Assembly: GCF_005517195.1 (NCBI RefSeq)
Contig: NZ_CP040244.1
Span: 3,304,001-3,368,000, forward strand
Direction of reading: 5' to 3'
Source of the DNA: Streptomyces vilmorinianum
GTDB taxonomy: Bacteria > Actinomycetota > Actinomycetes > Streptomycetales > Streptomycetaceae
Length of the DNA: 64,000 nucleotides
Positions 16,526 to 25,905 of this stretch are shown here, piece after piece (the first letter of the stretch is position 1; the number at the start of each line of letters is the position of its first letter). The notes under the pieces are model-generated. The model was not told the origin of the DNA. It made no database searches and worked only from the letters and a program-made list of their open reading frames with translations. A program made the translations under genes and the position numbers.

Positions 16526-17710
16526 TTGTCGGTGGGGTACGTACCGATACGGCGTCTACGGGCACGGTGGGGCAGGACAGGGGTGGGGTCGGGGCTGCAG
16601 CGCGCCCAGTCCTTCATGATCCTGGCCACCCTGCTCTACCGGGCGAGCCATCTGACGGTCGGCGTCCTCGCCGTCACCCAGCGCCAGCGGGATCTTCCCC
16701 TGCAGTACGCGGGGCTCGTCACGGCGCTCGGGCTGAGCGTGCTGGGCTACGGCACAGCCCTGCGGCGCGGCTGGTTCGACCGGCGGCACGTCTGGGCGGA
16801 CGTCCTGGTCACCGGGTGCCTCCTGCCGTTGGCCCTCTGCGCCTGGGGCGGTGTGCGGGAGACCGCCACACTCGGCTGGGCGATGCTGCTCGGCGGCTCG
16901 GCGAGCGCCGCCGCGGCCATCGCCCTCGACCGGCTCCACGCCCTCGCCGCCGTCGCACTGCTCGTGGTGACCCACCTCATCGGCTACCAGGCGGTGGGCG
17001 CGAGCCGCGCCGTCCTGGGCGGACACGTCAACTCACTCCTCTCGTCGGCCGTGATGGCCTGGGTCTTCTGGTGGTACCTGCGCCGCCAGGGACGCCTCCT
17101 CGACGACGCCAACGCCCGTACGCTGGCGGCCGAGGCGCACAAGGCGCGCTACGCCGAACGCCTCGAGCACCACCGAGCCCTCCACGACACCGTCCTCGCC
17201 ACGCTCACCACCCTCGCGGCCGGCGGCATCGACGCCAACGCCCCCGAGGTGAGGGAACGTTGCGCCCGCGAGGCCGCGTATCTGCGCCGGCTGATCCAGC
17301 AGACCGCCGACGAGGTCCACCACCGGGAGATCGGCGCCGCCCTGGAGGAGGCGGTCGCCTCGGTGGAGCGCCTGCAGCTGCGGGTCACCGCCCAGTACCA
17401 CGACCTTCCGGAGGTGCCGCCCGAAGTGGCCGCCGCGCTCGCCGACGCCGTGCGCGAGGCGCTGAACAACGTCCAGCGGCACGCGGGCACGGGCCACGCG
17501 TACGTCACCGCGACCCGGGACACCGACGGGCGTGGGGGAGCCGTCGTCACCGTGGTCGACCGCGGTCCCGGCTTCGACCCCGAGCGGTATGTGCCCGGCC
17601 GCGGACTGCGCGGCTCGGTCCACGGCCGGATGGCGGAGGTGGGCGGCCGGGCCACCGTCGACACCGCTCCCGGCGAAGGCGTACGGGTCGAGCTGCGATG
17701 GCCCGGGTGA
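16526..17710 (+). CDS. NarL/DesK-type membrane histidine kinase
   Basis: A 394-residue sensor kinase with about five to six hydrophobic segments in residues 30-200, a short coiled linker, a HisKA_3-like dimerisation helix with probable phospho-acceptor His in HHRALHDTVLATLT, and a HATPase domain with N-box REALNNVQRHA and G-box GPGFDPERYVPGRGLRGSVHGRM. It should phosphorylate the response regulator encoded by the overlapping gene. TTG 16526 was chosen because GGGGGAGG lies 7 nt upstream; an in-frame GTG at 16499 lacks a binding site. No extracellular sensing domain is evident, so the signal is probably sensed within the membrane. Confidence 0.85.
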   Translation: MSVGYVPIRRLRARWGRTGVGSGLQRAQSFMILATLLYRASHLTVGVLAVTQRQRDLPLQYAGLVTALGLSVLGYGTALRRGWFDRRHVWADVLVTGCLLPLALCAWGGVRETATLGWAMLLGGSASAAAAIALDRLHALAAVALLVVTHLIGYQAVGASRAVLGGHVNSLLSSAVMAWVFWWYLRRQGRLLDDANARTLAAEAHKARYAERLEHHRALHDTVLATLTTLAAGGIDANAPEVRERCAREAAYLRRLIQQTADEVHHREIGAALEEAVASVERLQLRVTAQYHDLPEVPPEVAAALADAVREALNNVQRHAGTGHAYVTATRDTDGRGGAVVTVVDRGPGFDPERYVPGRGLRGSVHGRMAEVGGRATVDTAPGEGVRVELRWPG

Positions 17711-18381
17711 TCACCGTCGCGGTCGTCGACGACGACCGCATGCTCCTCGACGGCATGCGGTCCTGGCTCGGCGGCGTACCGGAGCTGAGGCTCGTGGCGA
17801 CCGCGGCCACGGTGAGGGAGCTCCTCCCCGGCGCGCCGGACGCCGAACTCCCGTCGGCGCCCGCCGAGTCGGGGTCGGCGTATGCACCGCCCGACGTCGT
17901 CCTCCTCGACCTGATGCTGCGGGACGGCTCCGCCCCCGCCGACAACATCCGGCGGCTCCTGAGCACCGGAAGCCGCGTCCTGGTGATCAGCACCGTCCCG
18001 GACCGCTCCCGGATCATCGAGTCGCTCCGGGCCGGCGCCGACGGCTACCTGACCAAGGACAACGACCTGCCGACGCTGGTCGCCGCCGTCCAGGACATCG
18101 CGGCGGGCCGCAGCGCCCACTCCGCGGAACTCGCCTTCGCCTGCGCCCACGACACCGGTCCCGACCGTCCCCGGCTCTCGCCGCGCGAGCGGCAGATCCT
18201 GCTCGACTACGCGTCCGGGATGACCCTCAAGTCCGCCGCCCGGCGGGCGGGCATCACGGTCCACACGGCCAAGGACTACCTGGACCGGGTCAAGGCCAAG
18301 TACCAGCAGGCGGGCCGCCCCACGTACACGAAGCTCGACCTGGCCCGGCGGGTACGCGAGGACAGCCTCGACGGAGGCTGA
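17698..18381 (+). CDS. LuxR/NarL-family response regulator
   Basis: A 227-residue regulator. The receiver has the acidic pair VVDDDRM, phospho-acceptor Asp in VVLLDLML, and Lys in GADGYLTKD. An unusual insert of about 20 residues rich in Pro, Ala and Ser (around residues 45-62) sits before the phospho-acceptor strand. The C-terminal helix-turn-helix reads LSPRERQILLDYASGMTLKSAARRAGITVHTAKDYL in two stretches, with Asp in place of the usual hydrophobic turn residues. It overlaps the kinase gene by 13 bp; GTG 17707, giving a 4-bp overlap, is an alternative start. By position it may control the lanthipeptide genes, much as RamR controls SapB genes. Confidence 0.88.
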   Translation: MARVITVAVVDDDRMLLDGMRSWLGGVPELRLVATAATVRELLPGAPDAELPSAPAESGSAYAPPDVVLLDLMLRDGSAPADNIRRLLSTGSRVLVISTVPDRSRIIESLRAGADGYLTKDNDLPTLVAAVQDIAAGRSAHSAELAFACAHDTGPDRPRLSPRERQILLDYASGMTLKSAARRAGITVHTAKDYLDRVKAKYQQAGRPTYTKLDLARRVREDSLDGG

Positions 18382-18525
18382 CAACCGGCGCAAGCCCCCC
18401 AAACGGACGGCTGACGGGGACAGCCGCCCCCTCCTATCGTCATCCCCCGCCCGGACCTCGTCCGAGAGCGAGCTTTCACGCACCCTGCACGCTGAACTCC
18501 CCTTCCCGCGCACGAGGAGAGGCAG

Positions 18526-21495
18526 ATGACAGAGTCCAACGACCGCACCGCCACGGACCCGGACCCGGACCTGGATCCGGCCCCGGGCCCCGACGGCCCT
18601 CACCCGGGACGAGGGGAACTCATCGGCCGCGAGGCCGAGATGGGGCAGGTCGTCTCCCTGCTGACGGCCGCACGCTCGGGGCAGGGCGGAGCGGTCTTCG
18701 TCACCGGCGAGCCCGGCGTCGGCAGGACCCGGCTCGCCGCCGAGGCCCTCGCCGTGGCCGCCGAGGCGGACATGGCCACGGCACAGGGGCGGGCCGGCAC
18801 GGTGGGCTCCGTCGTCCCGTACCGGCCGCTGGTCGAAGCCCTGCTCTCGCTGGCCCGCGCCGGCCTGCTGCCCGACCCGGACGAGCTGGGCCGCTACGGG
18901 CCGGTCCTGACCCGCCTGCTGACCGACAGCCGGGGCACCGGACTCGCCGCCGAGTCGTACGTCGTGATCGCCGAGGCGGTCCTGCGCCTTCTCACCGTCG
19001 TCGGACGGCAGCGCGGCTGTCTGCTCGTCCTCGACGACCTGCACGACGCCGACGCCGGGACGCTGGCGATCGTCGAGTACCTGCTGGACAACATCGGGCA
19101 CCAGCCGGTCGTGCTCCTGCTCACCGCGCGGCGCGAACCCTGCGCGGCGACGGAGCTGGCCGCCGGCGCGCGCCAGCGCGGGGCCGGCGCGCTGCTCGAA
19201 CTGAGCCCCCTCGGCCGCCCCGAGGTGCACCTCCTCGTCGCGGCCGAACTGGGCACGACCCCGGCCGAGGTCGGCCCCGACCTCGTCGACCGGACGGCGG
19301 CCGCCAGCGCCGGCATCCCGTTCGTGGCCAAGGAACTCATCCATGAGCTCGCCGGCCGCGCTCTCGACGACACGGGGGCGGGGTCCGTCTCCTTCTCGGT
19401 CCCCTCCGCCGTCGCGGACGGCGTCAGGCGTCGGGCCGGCGGACTCGGCCCGCGGGGCGTGGAGTTCCTGAGCATGGCGGCCCTCTTCGGGACGCGCTTC
19501 CCGGCGCCGGTGCTCCAGCACGCGCTCGGCTGCGACCCCGGTGAACTGTTCGCGATCCTGCGCGCCGCCGTCGCGTCGCACCTGATCGTGCCGGACGGTC
19601 CGGACACCCAGGGGTACGCGTTCCGGTACCCGCTGGCCGCGCAGGCGCTGCGGGACGACCTCGGACCGGGCGAGCGTGCCGGCTGCGCACGGCGGGCGGC
19701 GCGCGCCCTGGCCGAGCTGTACCCGGGGTTGCCCGGAGCGTGGTGCGCCCACGCGGCCGAACTGCACGCGCAGGCCGGCGACACCGAGGAGTCCCTCCGC
19801 CTGTCCTGCGAGGCGGCGGAGCGGGCGATGACCGAGGGCGCCGTGGAGCGGGCCGTGGACCTCCTGGTCCGGGCCCACCGAAGAATCGGCCCCGGGACCG
19901 CGCCCGAACCGCACGCCACGATCCTGGAGCACTTACTGGACGCGATCGCGTGCTCGGCCCGGTTCGACCTGTTACCCGAGCCGGTCGCCGGCCTGGAGAC
20001 CCCGGGCGGCGAGCACGACCTGCCCGCGCCGCGCCGGGCCGGGCTCCACGCGCGGCTCGCCGGCATCGAGGTGCTCAGGGGCCGGCCCGCGGAGGCTCTC
20101 CGGCACCTCGACACCGCCCGCTGGCTGCTCGGCGACCGTCCGACCGACGCCCACGCCGCCCTCGTGGATGTCGCCGCGGCGCACGTCGAACTGAGCGGGC
20201 CGGCGCCCGACCGGCTGCGTACCGCCGCCCTGTTCGCCCGCCGTGCGGCGGACGCCGCCGAGTGCGCCGACCTGCCGGCGGTGGCCTGCGAGGCCCTGCT
20301 CGTGCTCGGACAACTGTCCTGGCAGCAGGACGAACCGACCGCGATCGCCCACTTCCTGCGGGTCCGCGCGATCGCCCACGCGCGCCGCCTCCCCGTACAC
20401 CGGGTGTCCGCCGACGTGTGCCTCGCCAGGGTCGCGGCGCGGCGCGACGGCCGGCCCGCCCCTGTCGAACAGGCCCGTCAGGAGGCCCTGCGCATGGGCG
20501 CGCTGCCGCTGGCGTACGAGACCGACGCCCTCCTCGCGCTGGACCAGGTCCGGCGCTGCGCGTTCGAGGCGGCCGGGGACCGGATACGGGAAGGGGTGGC
20601 CGAGGCGACACGGCGGGGACTCGGCCGGGCGCTGTCGATGCTGCGGCTGGCCGACGCGGTGCGGTACGCGCACCAGGGCAGGCGTGCGGAGATGGCGGGC
20701 GCGCTGGAGCGGCTCGCCCCGCTCGTCGATGCCGCGCCGGGGGTGCGAGCGGCGTCGTACGGCCTCGCGCGGGCGTTCTGTTCGCTCCTCGAGGAGAGAC
20801 ACGACGCCGCCGAGCAGGAGTTGGCCCAGGCGCTCGCCCACGACGCGGAGAGCCCGGCGACCGGTGAGTTCGACGGGCACCGCGGCGTCATGCTGCTGCT
20901 GGGTGTGCTCGCCGGTCGCATGGGCCGGCGGCACCACACCGGCGTCGCGGAGGCGGCGGGCGGCGGCGGCACCCGGTGGAACCGCCAGTTCGTCGGCCTG
21001 GCGCACGCGGTGCTCCTCGGCCGCGAGGGCCGGCCCGGCGAGGCGACGGCCGCCGCGAGCGCGGCGCTGGAGGCGGGCGAGCTCTACCCCATGGCGCGCC
21101 ACCTGTGTCGGCGCCTGGTCGCGCGCTCGGCGTACGAGGACGGCTGGGGCGCGCCCGTCGACTGGTTGCGCGAGGCGGAGGAGCACTTCCACGGCGCCGG
21201 CCTGGGGACGGTCGCCGGCGCCTGCCGGGCCCTGCTCCGCGGGATGGGAGCACCGGTCCGGCAGCGCCGCACGGGTACGGAACAGGTGCCGCCGGATCTG
21301 CGCAGACGCGGCATCACCGTCCGCGAGTTCGAGGTGGCCCGGCTGCTCGCCGAGCGCATCGGCAACAAGGACATCGCCGGCCGCCTGCACATCTCGCCGC
21401 GTACGGTCGAGAAGCACGTGGCGAGCGTCCTCCAGAAGACCGGCCACCCCAACCGGGCGGCCTTCGCCTCCGCCGCCCGCGACCTGGCCACCTGA
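18526..21495 (+). CDS. LAL-type LuxR-family ATPase regulator
   Basis: A 989-residue large ATP-binding regulator. After a disordered Asp/Pro-rich start, an AAA/STAND ATPase begins at about residue 30: Walker A GEPGVGRTRL (about 63-72) and Walker B LLVLDDLHDAD (about 165-175). The middle 500 residues are Ala/Leu/Arg-rich helical repeats of TPR character. A LuxR helix-turn-helix closes the protein (ITVREFEVARLLAERIGNKD and RTVEKHVASVLQKTG). LAL proteins commonly activate secondary-metabolite clusters. ATG 18526 follows GAGGAGAGG. It converges on the exporter gene with a 22-bp gap, making it the likely pathway-specific activator of the lanthipeptide locus. Confidence 0.9.
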   Translation: MTESNDRTATDPDPDLDPAPGPDGPHPGRGELIGREAEMGQVVSLLTAARSGQGGAVFVTGEPGVGRTRLAAEALAVAAEADMATAQGRAGTVGSVVPYRPLVEALLSLARAGLLPDPDELGRYGPVLTRLLTDSRGTGLAAESYVVIAEAVLRLLTVVGRQRGCLLVLDDLHDADAGTLAIVEYLLDNIGHQPVVLLLTARREPCAATELAAGARQRGAGALLELSPLGRPEVHLLVAAELGTTPAEVGPDLVDRTAAASAGIPFVAKELIHELAGRALDDTGAGSVSFSVPSAVADGVRRRAGGLGPRGVEFLSMAALFGTRFPAPVLQHALGCDPGELFAILRAAVASHLIVPDGPDTQGYAFRYPLAAQALRDDLGPGERAGCARRAARALAELYPGLPGAWCAHAAELHAQAGDTEESLRLSCEAAERAMTEGAVERAVDLLVRAHRRIGPGTAPEPHATILEHLLDAIACSARFDLLPEPVAGLETPGGEHDLPAPRRAGLHARLAGIEVLRGRPAEALRHLDTARWLLGDRPTDAHAALVDVAAAHVELSGPAPDRLRTAALFARRAADAAECADLPAVACEALLVLGQLSWQQDEPTAIAHFLRVRAIAHARRLPVHRVSADVCLARVAARRDGRPAPVEQARQEALRMGALPLAYETDALLALDQVRRCAFEAAGDRIREGVAEATRRGLGRALSMLRLADAVRYAHQGRRAEMAGALERLAPLVDAAPGVRAASYGLARAFCSLLEERHDAAEQELAQALAHDAESPATGEFDGHRGVMLLLGVLAGRMGRRHHTGVAEAAGGGGTRWNRQFVGLAHAVLLGREGRPGEATAAASAALEAGELYPMARHLCRRLVARSAYEDGWGAPVDWLREAEEHFHGAGLGTVAGACRALLRGMGAPVRQRRTGTEQVPPDLRRRGITVREFEVARLLAERIGNKDIAGRLHISPRTVEKHVASVLQKTGHPNRAAFASAARDLAT

Positions 21496-21517
21496 GGTCC
21501 GGCGCTCCGGGGTCTGT

Positions 21518-23089
21518 TCAGGAGAGCGCGGCGGCCCCCGCCAGGGTCACCACCCGGTCGAAGCGGCTGTCGAGTCCCTCGTCCCCGTGGTGGACGACGA
21601 GGAGCGCGCGCCCCTCGGTGCGCTCCTGCAGGGCCTGGAGCACCAGGTCCCTGCCGGGCTCGTCGAGGTTCGCGAACGGCTCGTCGGCGAGGTACACGTC
21701 CGCGTCCTCGCACAGCAGCGCGGCGACCCCGACCCGCTGCCGTTGGCCGGACGACAGCCCCGAGGGCAGCTGGTCGGCCAGGCCGTCCAGGCCCATCGCC
21801 GTACGCACGCCCTCGTCGGCCACCAGGTCGCGTACTGGCAGCGGGGGCAGGTGCACCGGCGTGGTCAGGCTCGCCACCCGGGGCGGCAGGGTGACGGCTC
21901 CGGCGTCGGGGGCGAGCGTCCCGGAGATGATGTGCAAAAGCGTGGTCTTGCCGCAGCCGTTGGGGCCGCGGAGCAGGACGTGCTCGCCGGCGCGCAGTTC
22001 GAAGTCGGCGATCGCGAGGTCGGCACCGTCTCCGCGGGGGGCGGTGCCGGGGCCGTCACCGGAACCGTCTCCGTCGCCGTCGCCGTACCTGACCCGGGCT
22101 CCGCGGACCCGTACCACGGACCCCGCGTCGTGGTACGGCGCCTCCCGGGAAGCGCGCAGGGTCTCGATGCGCTTGAGGACGGCGGTGCTGCGGCGCGCCT
22201 GCGGGATCATGTTGACGAGCTCGAAGATCCCCGTGACCGCCCGCCACAGCGAGTTCACGAAGGCGAGGAAGCTGCCGAACGACATCCTGCCGGAGAAGAC
22301 GAAGAAGGCTCCGATGATCATCGCCGCGGTGTCCGACAGGTTCATCACCAGGTCGCTGAGGGTCCTCTGCCTCAGCGTCAGACGGTAGTTGACGAAGGTG
22401 AGGCCGAGGAATCCGCGGAGCGCGTCCCCGTTCGCCGCGCGGGTGCCGGGCAGCAGCGACGGCAGACCACGTAGCGCGTGGAAGGCCTCCAGCGTCCGGG
22501 TCAGCTTGTTGATGTACCGCGCCTCCGCCTCGCGTTCGGGCTCGGTGTTGTTCTCGATCCGCTTGGCCAGACGGTTGCTCACGAGGACCAGCGGCGGCAC
22601 GATCACCAGCAGGATGAGACTGGCCTGCCAGGACAGATACAGCAGCACACCGAGGAAGGCGAGCGACGAGACCGTCTGTTTCGCGATGCGGATGGCGACG
22701 TCGACGGCCGGCAGGACACCCTCGTGGACGTCCTGGTGGATCCGGCTGACGTAGGAGGCGTTCCCCGCCTCCGCCACCTTCCGGCCGTCCAGGCCGAGCG
22801 TGCGGTCCAGCAGCTCCATCTCCAGGCGCAGCCTGAGCGCGTTCTCGAACCGTTTGCGCCGGCAGGAGATCCAGTAACCCGCGAGGTTGAGGGTCAGACC
22901 GAGCAGCAGGTAGCACGTGCCGAGGACGAGGAACCTGCGGAAGTCCGCGGCCAGGATCGCCTGGTCGAACAGGGCCTTGAGCAGCAGCGGGTGCAGCAGA
23001 GCCTCGAGTCCGCCCGTGGCCGTCTCGGCGGCGGTGATCCCGGCGAACCGGGCCCGGTGACCCCGCAGGGTGTGCCACAGCTGCCTCAT
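21518..23089 (-). CDS. ABC exporter (fused permease/ATPase) of the lanthipeptide locus
   Basis: A 523-residue half-transporter: six-helix permease region (about 1-300) followed by a nucleotide-binding domain. Walker A is GPNGCGKTT, the signature is LSSGQRQRVG (LSGGQ variant), Walker B VYLADEPFANLD, and the H-loop is in LLVVHHGDE. The nucleotide-binding domain is short and opens with an unusual Gly-Asp-rich insert (RYGDGDGDGSGDGPG) at its first strand. It overlaps the synthetase gene by 4 bp (ATGA), so it is translationally coupled. Its expected job is export of the modified peptide; no peptidase C39 domain is present, so it does not remove the leader. Confidence 0.9.
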   Translation of the reverse strand: MRQLWHTLRGHRARFAGITAAETATGGLEALLHPLLLKALFDQAILAADFRRFLVLGTCYLLLGLTLNLAGYWISCRRKRFENALRLRLEMELLDRTLGLDGRKVAEAGNASYVSRIHQDVHEGVLPAVDVAIRIAKQTVSSLAFLGVLLYLSWQASLILLVIVPPLVLVSNRLAKRIENNTEPEREAEARYINKLTRTLEAFHALRGLPSLLPGTRAANGDALRGFLGLTFVNYRLTLRQRTLSDLVMNLSDTAAMIIGAFFVFSGRMSFGSFLAFVNSLWRAVTGIFELVNMIPQARRSTAVLKRIETLRASREAPYHDAGSVVRVRGARVRYGDGDGDGSGDGPGTAPRGDGADLAIADFELRAGEHVLLRGPNGCGKTTLLHIISGTLAPDAGAVTLPPRVASLTTPVHLPPLPVRDLVADEGVRTAMGLDGLADQLPSGLSSGQRQRVGVAALLCEDADVYLADEPFANLDEPGRDLVLQALQERTEGRALLVVHHGDEGLDSRFDRVVTLAGAAALS

Positions 23090-25794
23090 GGCGCGACCTC
23101 GTCGAGCAGGAAGTCCGCCGTACCGCCGGTGTTCACCCGGTGCAGCACCCGCAGCACGCCCGCCGAGCCGGTCAGATAGTCGCAGGCGCAGCGCAGCAGT
23201 CCCTCACCGGGGACGCCCAGGGGCGCCGCGCCGTCGCCGCGGGGGACCGCGAAGCGCTCGGCCGGCTCGAACAGGAACGTCTTGCGGACGAAGTCGAGCT
23301 GCCGCAACGCGGTGTCACGGTACGCACGGTCGCCGGTGATCGCGGCCGCGTCCAGGAGCGCGTCCGCGATGCCGCTCATGCCGAAGCCGTAGCCCGGCAG
23401 GACCGAGTGCCGGACGTCCAGTGCGCGCAGGACGGTCCGGGCGGCGTCCAGGTCGCCGTAGCGCAGCAGCACCTGCGCCACGCCCGCGGAACCCACCTCG
23501 ACGTACGGCTCCATGGTCCCTTCGTGCTCGAACATGAGCGGGCTGTCGTCGTCCTCGGCGTCCAGGGGGCGTGCATGGGCCATCTCCCAGGAGAGCGCGT
23601 CCCGCCCGAGCCGTAGCCACTCCTCCTCGCCGGTGATCTGGTGCATCCTCAGCAGGAACATCGCGACACCTGCCTGGCCGAAGCCGAGCCCGGTCAGCGG
23701 TCCCTTGGACGCGAAGTCGTTGAGCCAGTAGGCGTGCCGCCCGTCGCGCCGTACGGAGTCGTGCAGCGCGCGGGCGCACTCCCGCGCGGCGGCGAGGTCG
23801 CCCTGGTCCCGACCGCGGAGGTAGAAGCGGAGGTTCGTCATCCCCAGGCCGGCGAGGCCGTAGTAGAAGGTGTGGTCGCCGGTCTCGGGCGCGCGCCGGT
23901 TGGCCTGGGCCAGCAACTCCCTGGCCTGGGCCCGCAGTCCGAGCGAGTCGGCCGCCCAGGCGATGCCGGCCAGGCCGCTCATGAGACCGTCCGGATACTC
24001 CGCCAGGCCGATGCCGGCCAGCTTGTCGCGCAGCCAGTCACGCCATTCGGGCCGGACCGGGACGCCGGAGGCGTGCAGCGCCCACAGGACGCCGCTCGCT
24101 CCCGAGCCGAGGCTCAGGGGGTTGGTGACGTGCGCGAAGGGGTCGACGGGGAAGAGCGTCGCCCGGTCGGGGTCGACGACGGCCTCGACGAACGCGGCCA
24201 CCCCGGCCTCGGCCTCCACCAGCCCGAGCCGCTCCTGGACGACCGGCCGCGGCGGTGCGGCCTTCACCTGGTCGAGCAGCTCGGTCTCGTGCTCCAGGGC
24301 GTCGAGTACGTCGGTGAGGGTGATCCGCGCACCGGCCAGGTCGGTGATCAGCTCGTGGATCCGTGCGGGCCATCCCAGGTCGTCGGCGAAGAGCCGGTAC
24401 TGGTCCAGGACGTCCTCACGCAGGTACGACATCGCCGCGATCGGGAAGATGAAGTACGCCATCGTCGTCGCCAGACCGAACAGATCGCCCTCCGGTCCGG
24501 ACGCCTTGAAGCCGCCCCGGGACAGGCTGAAGCCCGGTGTGTACAGCTCGACCGGCTTCACCAGTGACCCTGCTTCGCCGTCCTCCCCCTCGGCCTCGGC
24601 TTCGATCAGCCGGCACGCCTCCAGATCGACGATGGTCACGTCGTACGTGTCGGGGTCGATGAGGAGGTTCGCGGCGGTGAAGTCGCCGAGGATCACGTTG
24701 CGTTCGTGGGCGGCCCGGATCGCACGCGCCAGTCCGCGGAAGACGGTCAGGAAGATCCGCAGGAACTCCCGCGACCGCCCGATGTCGAATCCCGGCCGCG
24801 CGAGAGGGTTGTGCGTGAGCAGCACCGAGCGGATGTCGGAACCGTCGACGAACTCCTCGGCGATGAAGTGGTGCTCCCAGTGGCGGAACGCGGCGACGGG
24901 AGCCGGGTACGCGCCCACGTCGGCCAGCCGGTTGAGGAACGTCCACTCCCGGGCGAGGATGTCCACGGCGTCGTGGCCCTGACGCGGGTTGACGTTGGTG
25001 TGGGGGCGGGCCTCCTTGAGCACCACCGGCCGGTTGCCGTTCACCGTGTCCTCGGCCTTGTACACCCCGCCGCTGTTGGAGAACTGGATCGCCCCGGTCA
25101 CCCGGAATCGGCCCCCCAGCAGGTCGCTCTCCTCCGCCTCGTCGCCGGCGGGCTTCCAGTCGGTGAACGGCCAGGGCTCCCAGCCCGGCTGGGCGTACCC
25201 GATGCGCCGCTCGTCGGGGACGGGCCCGTCCGGCCCGATGATGTGAGGCACTCGCCGGCCGAGGACGTCCACGGTGTGGGTGTCGAGGAACTGCCCGTAC
25301 CGGAAGTAGAGCGCCTTGCTGTCCCGGTAGCGCAGGTCCGACAGCACATAGGCACCCTCGACGCCCTCCAGGAGGCGGGCCAGGTCGGCCAGGCATGTCC
25401 TGAACTCGTCGATGTCACGGGGGTAGACGGTGATGAACTTGCCGCCGCTGCCGCGGGACATGCCCTTGGAGTTGAGCATCTCGTACACATCGAGGTCGAG
25501 AGCGATCTTGAAGTCGATCTCGCGCGCCGTGAGATGTCCGATCACCACGGCCGCGACCTCGCGCACGTCGCGCGGGCTCGCCGACACATGGATCTTCCAA
25601 CCCTGTGCGGGGAGGGCCGGGTTGTGCCGATGGCTCCACCAGATGCCACTGCGGACGAACCGTCCCCGTACCTGCTCGTCGAGCGATGCGAGGAAGTGGT
25701 CCGCCTTCGGCTCGTAATGGACGTCGAGCGGGTCGAAGAACAGGGTGTCGTTCCAGGCGAAGAGGAATCGGTTGACCCATCGTTCGTTGCGCAT
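23086..25794 (-). CDS. lanKC: Class III lanthipeptide synthetase LanKC
   Basis: A 902-residue trifunctional enzyme that phosphorylates Ser/Thr of the precursor, eliminates phosphate to dehydroalanine/dehydrobutyrine and cyclises them with Cys. The N-terminal lyase domain (1-200) has the GWKIHVSA block. The kinase-like domain (about 225-490) has SNSGGVYKAED, catalytic Lys in PVVLKEARPH, HERNVILGDFTAANLL and IVDLE. The LanC-like domain (about 520-900) has LPGYGFGMSGIADALLDA but none of the usual Cys-Cys-His zinc ligands, placing it in class III rather than IV. ATG 25794 follows GAGG. It lies downstream of the precursor gene behind a terminator-like hairpin and upstream of the exporter, with ATGA overlap. 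Confidence 0.93.
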   Translation of the reverse strand: MRNERWVNRFLFAWNDTLFFDPLDVHYEPKADHFLASLDEQVRGRFVRSGIWWSHRHNPALPAQGWKIHVSASPRDVREVAAVVIGHLTAREIDFKIALDLDVYEMLNSKGMSRGSGGKFITVYPRDIDEFRTCLADLARLLEGVEGAYVLSDLRYRDSKALYFRYGQFLDTHTVDVLGRRVPHIIGPDGPVPDERRIGYAQPGWEPWPFTDWKPAGDEAEESDLLGGRFRVTGAIQFSNSGGVYKAEDTVNGNRPVVLKEARPHTNVNPRQGHDAVDILAREWTFLNRLADVGAYPAPVAAFRHWEHHFIAEEFVDGSDIRSVLLTHNPLARPGFDIGRSREFLRIFLTVFRGLARAIRAAHERNVILGDFTAANLLIDPDTYDVTIVDLEACRLIEAEAEGEDGEAGSLVKPVELYTPGFSLSRGGFKASGPEGDLFGLATTMAYFIFPIAAMSYLREDVLDQYRLFADDLGWPARIHELITDLAGARITLTDVLDALEHETELLDQVKAAPPRPVVQERLGLVEAEAGVAAFVEAVVDPDRATLFPVDPFAHVTNPLSLGSGASGVLWALHASGVPVRPEWRDWLRDKLAGIGLAEYPDGLMSGLAGIAWAADSLGLRAQARELLAQANRRAPETGDHTFYYGLAGLGMTNLRFYLRGRDQGDLAAARECARALHDSVRRDGRHAYWLNDFASKGPLTGLGFGQAGVAMFLLRMHQITGEEEWLRLGRDALSWEMAHARPLDAEDDDSPLMFEHEGTMEPYVEVGSAGVAQVLLRYGDLDAARTVLRALDVRHSVLPGYGFGMSGIADALLDAAAITGDRAYRDTALRQLDFVRKTFLFEPAERFAVPRGDGAAPLGVPGEGLLRCACDYLTGSAGVLRVLHRVNTGGTADFLLDEVAP

Positions 25795-25843
25795 GTCAGC
25801 CTCTTGTTCGTCCGAGGGGCCGCCGCCGGCAGCGGCTGGTGAC

Positions 25844-25899
25844 AAAAAAGAGCGGTCCGTGTGGGGGGGCGCGGCACGCGCCCCCCCCACACGGACCGC
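25844..25899 (-). terminator. Hairpin with U-tract between precursor and LanKC genes
   Basis: Read on the minus strand, CGGTCCGTGTGGGGGGGGCGC pairs with GCGCCCCCCCACACGGACCG around a short loop (one extra G bulges) and is followed by CTCTTTTTT (complement of 25844-25851). This is a textbook intrinsic terminator, rare in high-GC DNA, only 7 bp past the precursor stop. Partial read-through would yield more precursor than synthetase mRNA. Confidence 0.88.
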
Positions 25900-25905
25900 G
25901 GCCGG

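Noticed and set aside
17149..19932. Minus-strand open frame opposite kinase, regulator and LAL genes
   Set aside because: Spans three well-supported genes; no motifs or binding site.
23086..25794. Class IV LanL synthetase
   Set aside because: The cyclase domain lacks the conserved zinc-binding Cys and His residues, so class III is the better call.
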